A stretch of 64,000 nucleotides of DNA from VXYL01 sp963666465 (GCA_963666465.1 OY762824.1:4092001-4156000); one strand, 5' to 3'. Shown: positions 1 through 9,900, numbered from the stretch's first letter. A program made the numbers and translations. Notes: generated by a model from the sequence alone, not told the origin.

Positions 1-3000
1 CCTGATCGACGTGCAGAAGGCGGTGGGTCCGCTCGAAGCCGATCCGGCAGTCAACGAAGTGCTCGTGCGCCGCTTCGATCCCCGGCAGTCGCCCATCCTC
101 ACCCTCGGCCTGGTGGCGCCCACCGGCCAGCCGGACCTCGCGGACCTCCGCCGGCTGGCCCGGCGGCAGGTCGCGCCGGCCCTGGAAAGACTCGCCGGCG
201 TTGCCGAAGCGCGCATCACCGGTGGCCGCGAAGAGGAGGTGCGCGTGCTGGCCGACCGCTATCGCATGGAGGCGTTCGGCGTTTCGCTCAAGCAGCTCGA
301 AGACCGCCTGCAGGCCGAGAACGTGGACATATCCGCCGGCACGCTGGAGGAAGGCAGCCAGGTCTTCGTCGTCCGGGGCATGTCTCGCTTCCGCAACGCC
401 GAAGACGTGGCCAACGTGGTGGTGCGGTATCTGACGGATGGTTCGGGGGGGCGCCGCAACGCCATCCGCGTCTCTGACATCGCCGACGTGCAGATGGTGG
501 CGCGGGAAATCGACCACTTGGTGCGGGTGGACGGCACCGAAGGCGTGGGCGTCGCCATCTACAAGGAAGCGGGCGCCAACACGGTCGCCGTCTCCGCCAC
601 GGTGCAGGAGGCACTCACCGGCATCGCCCAGGATCTGCCCAACGTGGAGGTGCGCGAGATCGTCGATGAAGCCGCGCTGGTGGTGGCTGCGTTGGACGAT
701 CTCGAAACCGCCGCCATCGCCGGCATCGTCCTCGCCGTACTCGTGCTGGCAGTGTTCCTGCGCTCCGCCGGAGCAACGCTGGTTGTGGCGACGGCGGTGC
801 CGGTGTCCATCTTCGCGGCTCTGTTCCTGATGCGACTTGGCGACCGCAGCCTGAACGTCGTCACGCTGGGTGGCCTTGCGCTGGGCGCCGGCATGTTGGT
901 GGACAACGCCATCGTCGTGGTGGAGTCGATCTATCGGCGGCTGGCGGAGGTGCGCGAGCAGGGCGGCGACGGCGAGGCGGGCGGGATGTCCCAGGCAGCC
1001 ATCGATGCGGCGGTGGCGCAAGGCACCGGGCGCGTTGCCGGCGCCATCACGGCCACCACCTTGACCACCTGCGTCGTCTTCCTGCCGGTGCTGTTCGTGG
1101 AAGGGCTGGCGGCGCGGCTCATCGACGGCATTGCCTTCGCCGTGGTGGTGTCGCTGCTGGCCTCGCTGGCGGTGGCGGTGTTCCTGATTCCTGCCCTCGG
1201 ACGCTGGTTTCTGCGTCCAGAGCGCCCGAGGCCAGACGCAACAGGCGGCTTGGAGGAGCCCTCAGCCAAGGGGAGCGCGAGGGGCCGCCCCTCGCTGGAG
1301 CAGCCCTCAGCGCGGGGGAGCGCGAGGGGCCGCCCCTCGCTGGAGCAGCCCTCAGCGCGGGGGAGCGCGAGGGGCCGCCCCTCGCCAGAGCAGCCCAAGG
1401 GACTCCTTCAGCGTGCCCATTCCCCCGGCGCATCGGATGTTGCGGGGATGCGCGTGCGCCTCGAGCAATTGGTTTCGGCACTGCTGGGCCGACCCTTCTT
1501 GGTGGTGTTGGTGGCGCTGGTGCTGGCGGCGGTGGCCATTGCCGGCCTCGCTCGCCTCGGCACGGAGTTGCTGCCGCCAGCGGACCCGCGTCAGTTTTCC
1601 GTGCGGGTGGTGGGCCCTTCGGCGCAACGGGTGGAGTCCACATCCCGGGCCGTGGAGGGCATCGAATCGCTCATCCGCGATGCCGGCACGGACTCCCTCG
1701 CCGCCATGCTGGCCGAAGTGGGCCGGCTGCCGGAAGACGACCGCCTGATTCGCAGCGAGCTCACGGAGGAGAACACCGCACGAGTCATCGTCCGCATGAC
1801 CGCTGGCGGTCCCACGGGGCGGGAACTGGCCAATCGCCTGGGGCCGGAGCTGGAGGGCATCGAGGACACCGACATCACCTGGGAGGTGGCGGGCTCCGCC
1901 CTGGCCGACGCGTTGGGTGGAGGCGGCCCGCCGGTCACGGTGGAGATCTCCGGCAATGCCATCACCGATCTTCGCCGCGGGGCGAGCCTGGTCAAGAAGC
2001 GACTCGACGCAACGCCCCAGGTCTGGAACGCCCGTTCGTCGTTCGAGGGCGGCCCACCGGAACTGCGGCTTACCTTGGACCGCGCCCTGGCCGACGCCTA
2101 CGGGATCGATCTCGCGACGCTGTCGCGGGTGGTGGAGTCGAGCCTCGACGGGCGCATCGCCACCACATTGACCCAAGGCGATGAGGAACATCCGGTCACC
2201 ATCCGCCTGCCGACGCCGCGTCGCGAGGCACTGGGCGACGTGGTCTTCCGCGCCGCCGACGGCCGCCAGATCGCCCTCGGCTCGGTGGCGCAATTCACGC
2301 AGGTGGAAGGCGCGCGGGAGATTTTCCGTCGCGACCAACGCCGCGTCGCGCAAGTGACCGCCCAGGTGGCGGATGGATTCTCCCAGCCCGAAGCGGTGGC
2401 GGCAGTGCGTGCGGCGCTCGTCGATGCGCCGTTGCCGCCGGGCATCACCACCCGATTGCGCGGCGACGAGGAGGAACGCGCCCGCACCTTCGGCGAACTG
2501 CGACTGGCCGGCGCGCTCGCGCTGGTGCTGGTGCTGATGGTGCTGGCCAGCGCCTTTGAGTCCCTGCTGCAGCCCATCACCGTGCTGGCTTCCATTCCGC
2601 TTGCGTTGATCGGCGTGGCGGTGGTGCTGGTTCCGCTCGCTGCCCCCCTCGGCGTGGTGGCCATGCTGGGGCTGATCGTCCTCGCCGGCGTGGCGGTGAA
2701 CGACGCGGTGCTGTTGCTGGCCACCGCGCGACAGCTGATGGCAGACGGCATCGAACGCAAACAGGCCTTGGTCCTCGCCTCCGGCGTACGCCTGCGCCCC
2801 ATCGTCATGACCACGCTCACCACCGCACTCGCACTCACGCCGCTGGTGTTGGGCACCGGCGAAGGCGCCGAGCTGCGGGCGCCGATGGCCCTGACCATCA
2901 TCGGCGGCATCATCGCCTCCACCGCAGGATCGCTGCTGGTTCTCCCGTGCCTGTACCTCCTGCTGGACGACTTGCGTCTGCCCCGCTGGCTGCGACGGGG

Positions 3001-3013
3001 CGTGACCGCGTGA
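1..3013 (+). CDS. RND-family efflux pump inner-membrane subunit (5' end outside window)
   Basis: The reading frame is open from the first bases, and the first in-window residues match roughly position 100 of an AcrB-type protein, so about 100 residues are missing. RND subunits are proton-driven trimeric exporters that work with a periplasmic adaptor. The visible part has the TM4 motif GMLVDNAIVVVES with a single Asp (AcrB has two), the large second periplasmic loop, and the TM10 stretch GVAVNDAVLLL. Hydrophobic segments occur as the expected TM2-6 and TM7-12 blocks. Three 45-bp repeats lengthen the cytoplasmic loop between the halves. The next gene follows after 46 bp on the same strand, suggesting an operon. 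Substrate cannot be told. Confidence 0.9.
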   Translation, partial: LIDVQKAVGPLEADPAVNEVLVRRFDPRQSPILTLGLVAPTGQPDLADLRRLARRQVAPALERLAGVAEARITGGREEEVRVLADRYRMEAFGVSLKQLEDRLQAENVDISAGTLEEGSQVFVVRGMSRFRNAEDVANVVVRYLTDGSGGRRNAIRVSDIADVQMVAREIDHLVRVDGTEGVGVAIYKEAGANTVAVSATVQEALTGIAQDLPNVEVREIVDEAALVVAALDDLETAAIAGIVLAVLVLAVFLRSAGATLVVATAVPVSIFAALFLMRLGDRSLNVVTLGGLALGAGMLVDNAIVVVESIYRRLAEVREQGGDGEAGGMSQAAIDAAVAQGTGRVAGAITATTLTTCVVFLPVLFVEGLAARLIDGIAFAVVVSLLASLAVAVFLIPALGRWFLRPERPRPDATGGLEEPSAKGSARGRPSLEQPSARGSARGRPSLEQPSARGSARGRPSPEQPKGLLQRAHSPGASDVAGMRVRLEQLVSALLGRPFLVVLVALVLAAVAIAGLARLGTELLPPADPRQFSVRVVGPSAQRVESTSRAVEGIESLIRDAGTDSLAAMLAEVGRLPEDDRLIRSELTEENTARVIVRMTAGGPTGRELANRLGPELEGIEDTDITWEVAGSALADALGGGGPPVTVEISGNAITDLRRGASLVKKRLDATPQVWNARSSFEGGPPELRLTLDRALADAYGIDLATLSRVVESSLDGRIATTLTQGDEEHPVTIRLPTPRREALGDVVFRAADGRQIALGSVAQFTQVEGAREIFRRDQRRVAQVTAQVADGFSQPEAVAAVRAALVDAPLPPGITTRLRGDEEERARTFGELRLAGALALVLVLMVLASAFESLLQPITVLASIPLALIGVAVVLVPLAAPLGVVAMLGLIVLAGVAVNDAVLLLATARQLMADGIERKQALVLASGVRLRPIVMTTLTTALALTPLVLGTGEGAELRAPMALTIIGGIIASTAGSLLVLPCLYLLLDDLRLPRWLRRGVTA
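1261..1395. repeat. Three in-frame 45-bp tandem repeats inside the RND gene
   Basis: Three near-identical 45-bp units start at 1261, 1306 and 1351. Each encodes 15 residues (core SARGSARGRPSLEQP), so the frame is kept. Every unit holds a perfect 7-bp inverted repeat, GAGGGGC and GCCCCTC, around one base. The array falls in the loop joining the two RND halves, just after TM6, where extra residues are likely tolerated. Confidence 0.9.
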
Positions 3014-3059
3014 CGGCGCGCGCGAAGCACGGGCGCAATGCCCCGCCGGGGGTGGCGAC

Positions 3060-6000
3060 GTGAGTGACGTGGGCACGGCGCGGCCGGCGTGGATTCCTTC
3101 GGTGCGGCGGATCAACTTCGGTGCGGTCTTGGACCTGCCCGTGCGGCGTCCCGTGGCGGTGTCGATGGTGTATCTCGGCATCGTCCTGCTTGGCGTGGTT
3201 GGCTGGCAGCGGATGCCGGTGGAGCTCTTCCCCAATCTGAGCGGCGATGCGCTGACGGTGAGTTTCAATCGCCCCGGCAGCGAGCCGCATGTGGTGGAGC
3301 GGGAAATCCTGCTGCCGCTTCATGCGCGGGTGTCGGGGCTGCCGCTGGTGGCCGAAAGTTGGGGCCAGGTGCGCGGCGCCGGCGGCAGCTATCGGGTGCG
3401 CTTCGAACCGAGTGCCGACATCAAGGTGCGCCAGCTCGAACTCGGCCGCATCGCCGCGGCGATTCAACGCGAACAGCCGCGCAACACCAGCATCAACGTC
3501 TCCGCCAACGACGCCTCTGCCTTCGGCACGTTTGTCATGACCATCCACATCATCGGCGGCGACGGCGATCGCAACGCTCTGCACGATCTGGTGGAGGAAC
3601 TGATCGCGCCCCGCTTCGCCGCCGTGCCCGGCGTGAGTGAAGCCCTCGTCAGCGGAGGCGCCGAGCGACAGGTGTTGGTGCGGGTGAATCCGGCGCGCAC
3701 CGCCGCCTTCGGCGTCACCACGGATGAGGTGATCGCCGCCGTGCAGCGCAACGTCGGGCGGCTCGCCTATCTCGGCAATCTGGAGGACGAGAACGGCCGC
3801 ACCGACGTCGTGCTCGACGGACGTCCGGCGAGCCTTGCCGCACTGGCGGAAGTGCGCATCGCCGCAGGCAAGGAAGTGAAGCTGCGCCATGTGGCGGAAC
3901 TGGAGCACGGCACCGCACGGGCGTCTTCGCTGTTCCGCGTCAACGCGGCGCCGGCCGTGGGCGTGTACATCTTCCAGGAAGACACCGCCAATCTCGTCCG
4001 CCTCGGCGAGGAACTGCGTGACCGCGTGGCGCTCTTGCGCGAGGAACTCCGGCCCCTGGGCCTCGATCTCGTCATCGGCTCCGACGCCGCGGAAGAGGTG
4101 GAGGAGCAGCTTGGCCGCCTGGTGCGACTCGGCGCCACCGGCTATCTCATCGCCTTGGGCGTGCTGTTCCTGTTCCTGCGCCAGTGGCGTGCCGTGGCCG
4201 TGGTGGGCGTGGCCGTGCCGATCAGCCTGCTTGGGGCGCTGGCGCTCCTGTTCCTGCTCGGCCAGACCCTCAATCTCATCAGCCTGCTCGGCCTCACCCT
4301 TGCCGTCGGTCTGTTGGTGGACAACAGCGTGGTGGTCTATGAAGCGACGCAGCGGGGGCTCGAACGCGGCGCGGCGCCGGCCGATGCCGTGCGCCGGGGC
4401 CTCGGTCGCACCGCCCGCGCCATCGTCGCCGCGAGCCTCACCACCGCGGTCGTGTTTCTGGTGCTGGTGCTGGTTCCTGTGTCGAGCCCGCAGTTCCGAA
4501 CCCTGTTCGAGATCGTTGCCATCGCCTTCCTCTTGCCGCTCGGCTCCTCGCTGTTCGTGGCACTGGGCCTGGTGCCGCTGCTCGCGCACCGGCTGGCATC
4601 GTCGGCAGCGGTGCGCGAAGTGCAGGCGGGGCGGGCTCGCCGGGAAGCGCAGGGCGGGTTGCGGCGGCCCAATCCGGCACGCCTGTACTTCACCGGCGTT
4701 GTCGCCGGCGCCCTGCGACGGCCTGCAGGTTGGGTGGCCGGCGTCGTCCTGGCGTTCCTTGTGACGTTGCTCATCGCCGTGCCATGGGTGTTGGTGCGTA
4801 CCGGTGCGTCCCCGGCTGCGGAGACCGACTCCGTGGAGCTGGTGGCGCGCTTCCGCGCCGGCGCGAGTTCCGTACAGGCCATGAGCGGCGCCGTGGAGCG
4901 CATCGAGCGTGCCGTGCTCGCCATCGAAGGCGTGGAGACGGTGGAGGCGCGTATCGAGGAGGACGGCGCGTCCATCACCGTGCATTTGCTGGACGAAGGG
5001 GAGCGCCCGCCCACCGCCAACGCAGCCCGCGTGCGGGATGTGGCGGAGTCGGCGAGCCGCGACGGTCTCTATCTGCTGCGTCCCGGCGAAGGCGAGTTCG
5101 AGCGGGATGGGGGTGGCGGCGATGGCCAGGGCATCGAGGGTGGCCCCGCCCGCATCGTCCTTTCCGGGCCCGACAGCCGCACCTTGGAACGATTGGCGCG
5201 GGACGTGCGCCTGCGCCTGGAGAGCGTGCCGTGGGTGGACGAGGCATGGCCGGGAGTGTCGTCGGGCATGGAGGAAATCTGGGTGCAGCCCAACCGTCGC
5301 GCCTTTGAAGCCCTTGGCCTGACCCTCGACGACGTGCTTCCCGTGCTGCAGCTTGCGGGCCGCGAAGGCCAGCGCAACCGCAACGGCTATGTGCTGCCGA
5401 GTGGCCGCGAAGTGCCGGTGGTGGTGGAGCGCGCCGGCGCAAGGGATTCGGCTCTCGGCCTGGGAGACGTTGCCTCCATGCGGGTCACCACCGAGAGCGG
5501 CGTGTTTCCCGTGGTGGCTCTCGCCGAAGTGCAGCGAATGCCGCCGCAGCCCACCATCGCCCACTACAACGGGCGGCGGGAACGCAGTGTCTTCTACACC
5601 TTGGACCGCGAGGCGCCGGAGACTGGGCCGGCAAGGGTTGCCATCGAAGCCGACATCGCCGATGCGGTGCGGGCCGTGTCTCGGCCGGATGGCTACACCG
5701 TCGAGGTGGGCGATGCCGAAGAAGAGAGCACGAGCGACTGGCTTCGCTCCATCCTGGTGCCGACGGTGTTGCTGCTCTTTCTCTTGCTGGCAATGACCTT
5801 CGAATCGCTGACCATGCCCGTGCTGGTGCTGCTCGCGCTTCCGCTGACCTTGTTGGGCGCCGCGTGGATTCTCGTCATTTCGGATACCCCGCTCGGCTTC
5901 ACCAGCGTGCTCGGCGCGCTGGTGCTGTTCGGTCTCACGGTCAACCCGGCCATCCTGCTGGTGGATCGCATGCAGCGCAAGGCGCTCGATGCAGGTTGGT

Positions 6001-7949
6001 CCGCCGGCGCCGCGGCGTTCTCCGCTGTATGCGAGCGTACGCGCCCCGTGCTGATGACCTCCGCCACCACCATCGCCAGCCTCTGGCCGCTGGCTCTGGT
6101 GACCGGCCGCGAGAACGAGATGTGGCCACCCTTCGCCACCATCGTCATCGGCGGTCTCGTGACCTCCACGCTGCTGACTTTGCTGGTGATCCCGGTGGGC
6201 TACATCCTGCTCAGGCGGCTCGATGTGCTGTTCGGGCGGGTCGGGCCGTGGCTGATGGTGGGCTGGCTCGGCGCCACCGCCGCGGTCATCGCGCCGCTCA
6301 TCCTCGCGGAAGTGCTGGTGAGCGTGCTCTGGCAGGTGGTGGTCACGCTGCTGGCGGGGGGTGCGCTGCTTGCCGTGGCGGTGCTGCTGTTTCGGCGACC
6401 GGATCGGATCGAACCCGACTGTTCGGCAGGGCCACCGCCGCTGGAAGTGCGATACCTGCACAAGGTCTATGGCCTGCCGGGGCCCCTGCGCCGCGCCGTT
6501 CGCGCACCGCGTGATTTCGTCAATGCGGTGAGGGCCCGAGGCGGGGAACCGGTCGCCGGCGCCGAAGCCGCGGCTCGCCTGCTGCCTCTGGCGCTGCTTG
6601 CCGCGGGAAGCCTCGCCCTTGCCGTCAACGTGCAGGGAGGCGCGTGGAAGCTGGTGTTCGTGCTGCTCGGGTCGAGCTTCCTGGCGCAGGGCTTTCGTTC
6701 CGTTCGGGTCTGGCGGATCGGACATGCAGCGGCTGCCGCAGCATCGGGCGTCGAGGGCTTGCTGGCGGCGCTGACACCGTGGCTGGCGCTGGTGGGCTAT
6801 GTGCTGGCGCTGGTGGCGATGCCGCTTCTGGCAGGGGAGGCCGCTCGCGCGAGTCTCATCTGGCCGGCATTCGGCGCCGTCGCATTGGCCGTCGTGCAGC
6901 TGGCCCGACGCAGCGCGGTGCGACAGCAACGAGGGCTGCTGCCGCCGCGTGTCCAAGACGGTGCGCTCCGCCATCCGCGCACCCTCCTGCGCGGCTGGGC
7001 GCGGCGGCTGGCGGGCCTCGACCTGCCATTGGAGCAAGTGACGGCGTTGGCTTCGGTCGCCTTCCGCATCGAGCGCGGCATGGTGGGCATCTTGGGCCCC
7101 AACGGCGCCGGCAAGACCACATTGCTGCGTCAGCTTGCCGGCATCCTCGACCCCACCCGCGGCGCCATCCGCCTGGGCGGCGCCCCCTTGCCGAGGATTC
7201 AGCGCCACCTGGCCCGCTGGGTCGGCTATCTGCCGCAGGACTCCGGGCTTCCGGCCGGCATGTCGCCGCGTGAGTACCTGCTCTACTTCGCGGCCTTGTA
7301 CGACATTCAGCCGCGGGAACGCACCGGCCGTGTCGAATACCTGCTGCGGGAGGTGGGCCTCGCGGACAAGGTGGACGACCGCATCGGCTCGCTCTCCGGC
7401 GGGATGCGCCAGCGCGTTGCCGTGGCGCGAACGCTGCTGCGCCTGCCGCCGGTCATCATGGTGGACGAACCCACCGCCGGCCTCGACCCGCGCGAACGCA
7501 TTCGCTTTCGCAACCTGTTGGCAAGCCTTGCCCGGGAGCGCATCGTGCTCTTCTCCACGCATGTCGTGGAGGACGTGGCCGTGGCGTGCGAGCGGGTGCT
7601 GGTGCTGGCGAGGGGACGGCTGGTGTTCGACGGCGTGCCGGCGGAACTGGCGGAGGTGGCGGACGGGCGCGCCTGGGAAGTCGCGGCGCCGGCGGACGCG
7701 GACTTCGCGCTTCCAGCCGGTGCAGTGCTGGCGGAAGAGGCCCCCGGAGAGCCCGGCATGGTGAAGCGTCGCATCCTTGCCGACGCGCCGCCGAGTGCCG
7801 ATGCAAGGGCCATCGAAGCCGGCCTGGAGGACGGCTATCTCTGGCTCATCGGCAACACCCGTGGATCGAAGCCTGAGGCGGAGGTGCATGACGTTCCTGC
7901 CATGGCGGACGACGATGCAACGCCCTTGCCGCGGGGTGCCCCGGCATGA
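3060..7949 (+). CDS. RND efflux subunit fused to an ABC transporter ATPase
   Basis: A 1629-residue protein starting at GTG. Residues 1-1050 are a complete RND subunit: TM1 near residue 35, two periplasmic loops, the TM4 motif GLLVDNSVVVYE and the TM10 stretch LFGLTVNPAILLVD. About 1061-1110 adds hydrophobic segments. From about 1128 an ABC domain begins with LEVRYLHKVYG. A block of further membrane segments (about 1175-1280) follows. Then come Walker A GPNGAGKTT (1346-1354), signature LSGGMRQR (about 1445), Walker B VIMVDEPTAGLD (about 1466-1477) and the switch His in FSTHVVED. All key ABC residues are present, so ATP hydrolysis is likely. The stop overlaps the next start by 4 bp (ATGA), and that gene is an ABC-2 permease, so the ATPase probably drives it. 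RND and ABC families are well known. This fusion is not one I recognise as characterised. Confidence 0.88.
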   Translation: MSDVGTARPAWIPSVRRINFGAVLDLPVRRPVAVSMVYLGIVLLGVVGWQRMPVELFPNLSGDALTVSFNRPGSEPHVVEREILLPLHARVSGLPLVAESWGQVRGAGGSYRVRFEPSADIKVRQLELGRIAAAIQREQPRNTSINVSANDASAFGTFVMTIHIIGGDGDRNALHDLVEELIAPRFAAVPGVSEALVSGGAERQVLVRVNPARTAAFGVTTDEVIAAVQRNVGRLAYLGNLEDENGRTDVVLDGRPASLAALAEVRIAAGKEVKLRHVAELEHGTARASSLFRVNAAPAVGVYIFQEDTANLVRLGEELRDRVALLREELRPLGLDLVIGSDAAEEVEEQLGRLVRLGATGYLIALGVLFLFLRQWRAVAVVGVAVPISLLGALALLFLLGQTLNLISLLGLTLAVGLLVDNSVVVYEATQRGLERGAAPADAVRRGLGRTARAIVAASLTTAVVFLVLVLVPVSSPQFRTLFEIVAIAFLLPLGSSLFVALGLVPLLAHRLASSAAVREVQAGRARREAQGGLRRPNPARLYFTGVVAGALRRPAGWVAGVVLAFLVTLLIAVPWVLVRTGASPAAETDSVELVARFRAGASSVQAMSGAVERIERAVLAIEGVETVEARIEEDGASITVHLLDEGERPPTANAARVRDVAESASRDGLYLLRPGEGEFERDGGGGDGQGIEGGPARIVLSGPDSRTLERLARDVRLRLESVPWVDEAWPGVSSGMEEIWVQPNRRAFEALGLTLDDVLPVLQLAGREGQRNRNGYVLPSGREVPVVVERAGARDSALGLGDVASMRVTTESGVFPVVALAEVQRMPPQPTIAHYNGRRERSVFYTLDREAPETGPARVAIEADIADAVRAVSRPDGYTVEVGDAEEESTSDWLRSILVPTVLLLFLLLAMTFESLTMPVLVLLALPLTLLGAAWILVISDTPLGFTSVLGALVLFGLTVNPAILLVDRMQRKALDAGWSAGAAAFSAVCERTRPVLMTSATTIASLWPLALVTGRENEMWPPFATIVIGGLVTSTLLTLLVIPVGYILLRRLDVLFGRVGPWLMVGWLGATAAVIAPLILAEVLVSVLWQVVVTLLAGGALLAVAVLLFRRPDRIEPDCSAGPPPLEVRYLHKVYGLPGPLRRAVRAPRDFVNAVRARGGEPVAGAEAAARLLPLALLAAGSLALAVNVQGGAWKLVFVLLGSSFLAQGFRSVRVWRIGHAAAAAASGVEGLLAALTPWLALVGYVLALVAMPLLAGEAARASLIWPAFGAVALAVVQLARRSAVRQQRGLLPPRVQDGALRHPRTLLRGWARRLAGLDLPLEQVTALASVAFRIERGMVGILGPNGAGKTTLLRQLAGILDPTRGAIRLGGAPLPRIQRHLARWVGYLPQDSGLPAGMSPREYLLYFAALYDIQPRERTGRVEYLLREVGLADKVDDRIGSLSGGMRQRVAVARTLLRLPPVIMVDEPTAGLDPRERIRFRNLLASLARERIVLFSTHVVEDVAVACERVLVLARGRLVFDGVPAELAEVADGRAWEVAAPADADFALPAGAVLAEEAPGEPGMVKRRILADAPPSADARAIEAGLEDGYLWLIGNTRGSKPEAEVHDVPAMADDDATPLPRGAPA

Positions 7950-8626
7950 GGGGCCAACTGGAACTCTGGCGCCTGGCCGCGGTCGCCACCGCCGGCCACC
8001 GCTTCTGGCTTCTGCCGCTTCTGCCGCTCCTGTGGCTGTTGCTCAGCGCCCTGATGGTGCTGATCGGCTTCGACACGCCGCACGGCCCCGCCTCCGCGCA
8101 AGTTCAATTGATGGGCTTTCCCCTGACGATGCTCGCGGTGTTCCTGGGCTTGCGCGTCATCGCCGGGGAAATCGACGGCCGCACGCTCGAAATCGCCTAC
8201 ACCGTCCCCGGTGGCTGCGAACGAGTCTGGTGGGCAAAGCTGGTCGGTGCCTGGAGCATCCTGCTGGTGGCACTGGCCCTGCTGGGAGTCGCCACCTGGG
8301 TCTTCTTCACCCCCTACTCGCCCTGGGCCCTATACGGCGCCCTCCAAGGCGCCACCTTCTATCTGGTCTTCGCCATGGCCATGGCAGCCCTGCTCCGCAG
8401 CGAAGTCGCTGGCGCAATGGCCACCGCCGCCGTACTCGCCTTCAACATGCTGATCCAGGACGCCCCCGTCTCCCCCACGTGGAACCCGGACGCGCAGTCC
8501 CAGGACGCGGCGGAACTCCTGGCCCGCACCCTGCAAAACCGCATCGGCGTGGCCCTCGCCACAGCCGCCATCCTGGCCCTGGCCTTCATGCGCGCTGGCC
8601 GACGGGAACGAATGCTGGGAGGGTGA
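7946..8626 (+). CDS. ABC-2 type permease
   Basis: A 226-residue hydrophobic protein with about six membrane segments (first near residues 20-42, last near 200-217). It has the short cytoplasmic stretch GEIDGRTLEIAYTVPGG after TM2 that is usual in ABC-2 permeases of the gliding/copper-export (GldF/NosY) kind. ATG overlaps the stop of the RND-ABC fusion by 4 bp, so the two are probably translationally coupled. The permease most likely pairs with the ATPase domain of that fusion. Substrate unknown. Confidence 0.8.
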   Translation: MRGQLELWRLAAVATAGHRFWLLPLLPLLWLLLSALMVLIGFDTPHGPASAQVQLMGFPLTMLAVFLGLRVIAGEIDGRTLEIAYTVPGGCERVWWAKLVGAWSILLVALALLGVATWVFFTPYSPWALYGALQGATFYLVFAMAMAALLRSEVAGAMATAAVLAFNMLIQDAPVSPTWNPDAQSQDAAELLARTLQNRIGVALATAAILALAFMRAGRRERMLGG

Positions 8627-8704
8627 CGTGTGGAAGTCGCTCTCCATGTTGGGGTTGCCCTCGCCCCGATACGAGCCGACTTCCGATACACGCACATCGC
8701 CGGT

Positions 8705-9076
8705 CGACGAGCGAAGCCGACGCTGACGATGGTGTGGGCGCCATCGGGCTCGCCGCCGAGCACGCTTCGGCACAGGTCGAGGGAGTCCGGAGCGTTGCTC
8801 GCGTCAAGGTCGTGCGGGAAGGTCGCTGCGTGATCCAGGTAGCGCGACTCGTCCGGCGTGCAGGCCGCCGCGGAAGGCGCCGATGGGGATGTCTCCGCGC
8901 CCATACCAAGCGTTGATGGCCACCGCGCCGTTCGGACAGGTCTCGTTGAAGCCGACCGTGAGCAGCTCGACATCGCCGGCGTTCGCAAGGGCGTGCAGCA
9001 CGGCCAGCGCGCCGACATCGTCAACGTCGCAGGTCATGTCGGTCTCGTAGATGATCTTCGTCGGCGCTTCGTTCAT
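8705..9076 (-). pseudogene. Inosine/uridine-type nucleoside hydrolase, N-terminal remnant
   Basis: From the ATG at 9076 the frame reads DVDDVGALAVLHALANAG, matching the Asp-rich metal/ribose motif of nucleoside hydrolases, followed by AINAWYGRGDIPIG. The match then continues in another frame as YLDHAATFPHDL and APDSLDL...IVSVGF, so there is a frameshift around 8850-8880. The match stops near 8705, about 125 residues into a roughly 310-residue family, so the 3' part is lost. The enzyme family cleaves ribonucleosides to base and ribose. This copy cannot be functional. Confidence 0.75.
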
Positions 9077-9198
9077 GTGGCGCCGGCGTTGGATCGGCCC
9101 GGGCCGCAGTCCCCATTCCCCATTCCCATCAAGGCAGCAGCCATGATGACGAGCAGGGCCGACCAGACCGCCAGGGGCGCTCTTCACGGCGCCGGCCG

Positions 9199-9900
9199 CT
9201 ACAGTTGATACACCCGCGATGCGGTGCCGTGGAACATGGCGTGCTTTTCGTCCTCAGCGAAGTCGGCGACGATCTTCTTGAGGCCGTTCCAGAGCATCTG
9301 ATAGGAGATCGACAGCCGATCCACCGGGAAGTTGCTCTCGAACATGCAGCGCTCCGGCCCGAAGCACTCGATGGCGTGCAGGTAGTAGCGTCGCTGCGCC
9401 GCCGCGAATTCGTCCGATGCGGGCGGGCGTTCGGCACGGTCCCAGCCGAAGCCGTTGTCCGGCATGGCGAGGCCGCCGAGCTTGGCGACCACGTTCGGAC
9501 ATTCGGCGATGGCCGCCATGTCGTCCTTCCACTGGGCGAAGATCTCCTCCTGACGCCCGGCGTAGGCACCCACACCGAGAGGAGTGCCGAAGTGGTCGAG
9601 CACCATGGTCGTGTCCGGGCAGGCGCGGGCGAGTTCGAGGCAGTCGCGGTTCTGGTGATAGAGGTGCCAGGTGTCGTAGGTGTAGCCGAGGGGCCGAGAA
9701 TACGCACGCCGGTGCGGAAATCGTCGCGGGGATAGGGGCATGGCCAGCCGCGACCGGCGTTGGTCAGGGTGCCGGTGGAGTCGCTCGGCCCGGCATGGCG
9801 GATGCCGCGAAAGAGGCCGTTGCCGGCTTCTTCATGGGCGGCGAGCACCTCTTCGACGGCAGGGCATTGGGCAGCGAAGCTTGCTTGCGAGAGCGTGATG
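9199..9900 (-). pseudogene. Amidohydrolase (Amidohydro_2-like) remnant, frameshifted
   Basis: The C-terminal part reads as an open frame of about 175 residues containing TYDTWHLYHQ, TTMVLDHFGTPLG, a long central segment and the typical C-terminal ERCMFESNFPVD with the conserved late Asp. The preceding part (EEVLAAHEEAGNGLFRGIRHA ... DDFRTGVRIL) lies in a second frame. One missing base near 9690-9697 would join them. The start of a normal 300-350 residue protein is absent, because at about 9905 the sequence turns into repeat DNA. Family members hydrolyse lactones or related rings, but no substrate can be named here. Confidence 0.75.

Noticed and set aside
2910..7889. 1659-residue open frame on the minus strand opposite the RND-ABC gene
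   Set aside because: Its composition (His, Gln, Arg, Gly-rich) shows it is the antisense shadow of a high-GC gene. No family motif is visible. Similar antisense frames at 1352-3268, 18335-20974 (upstream part) and 51208-53337 were dropped for the same reason.
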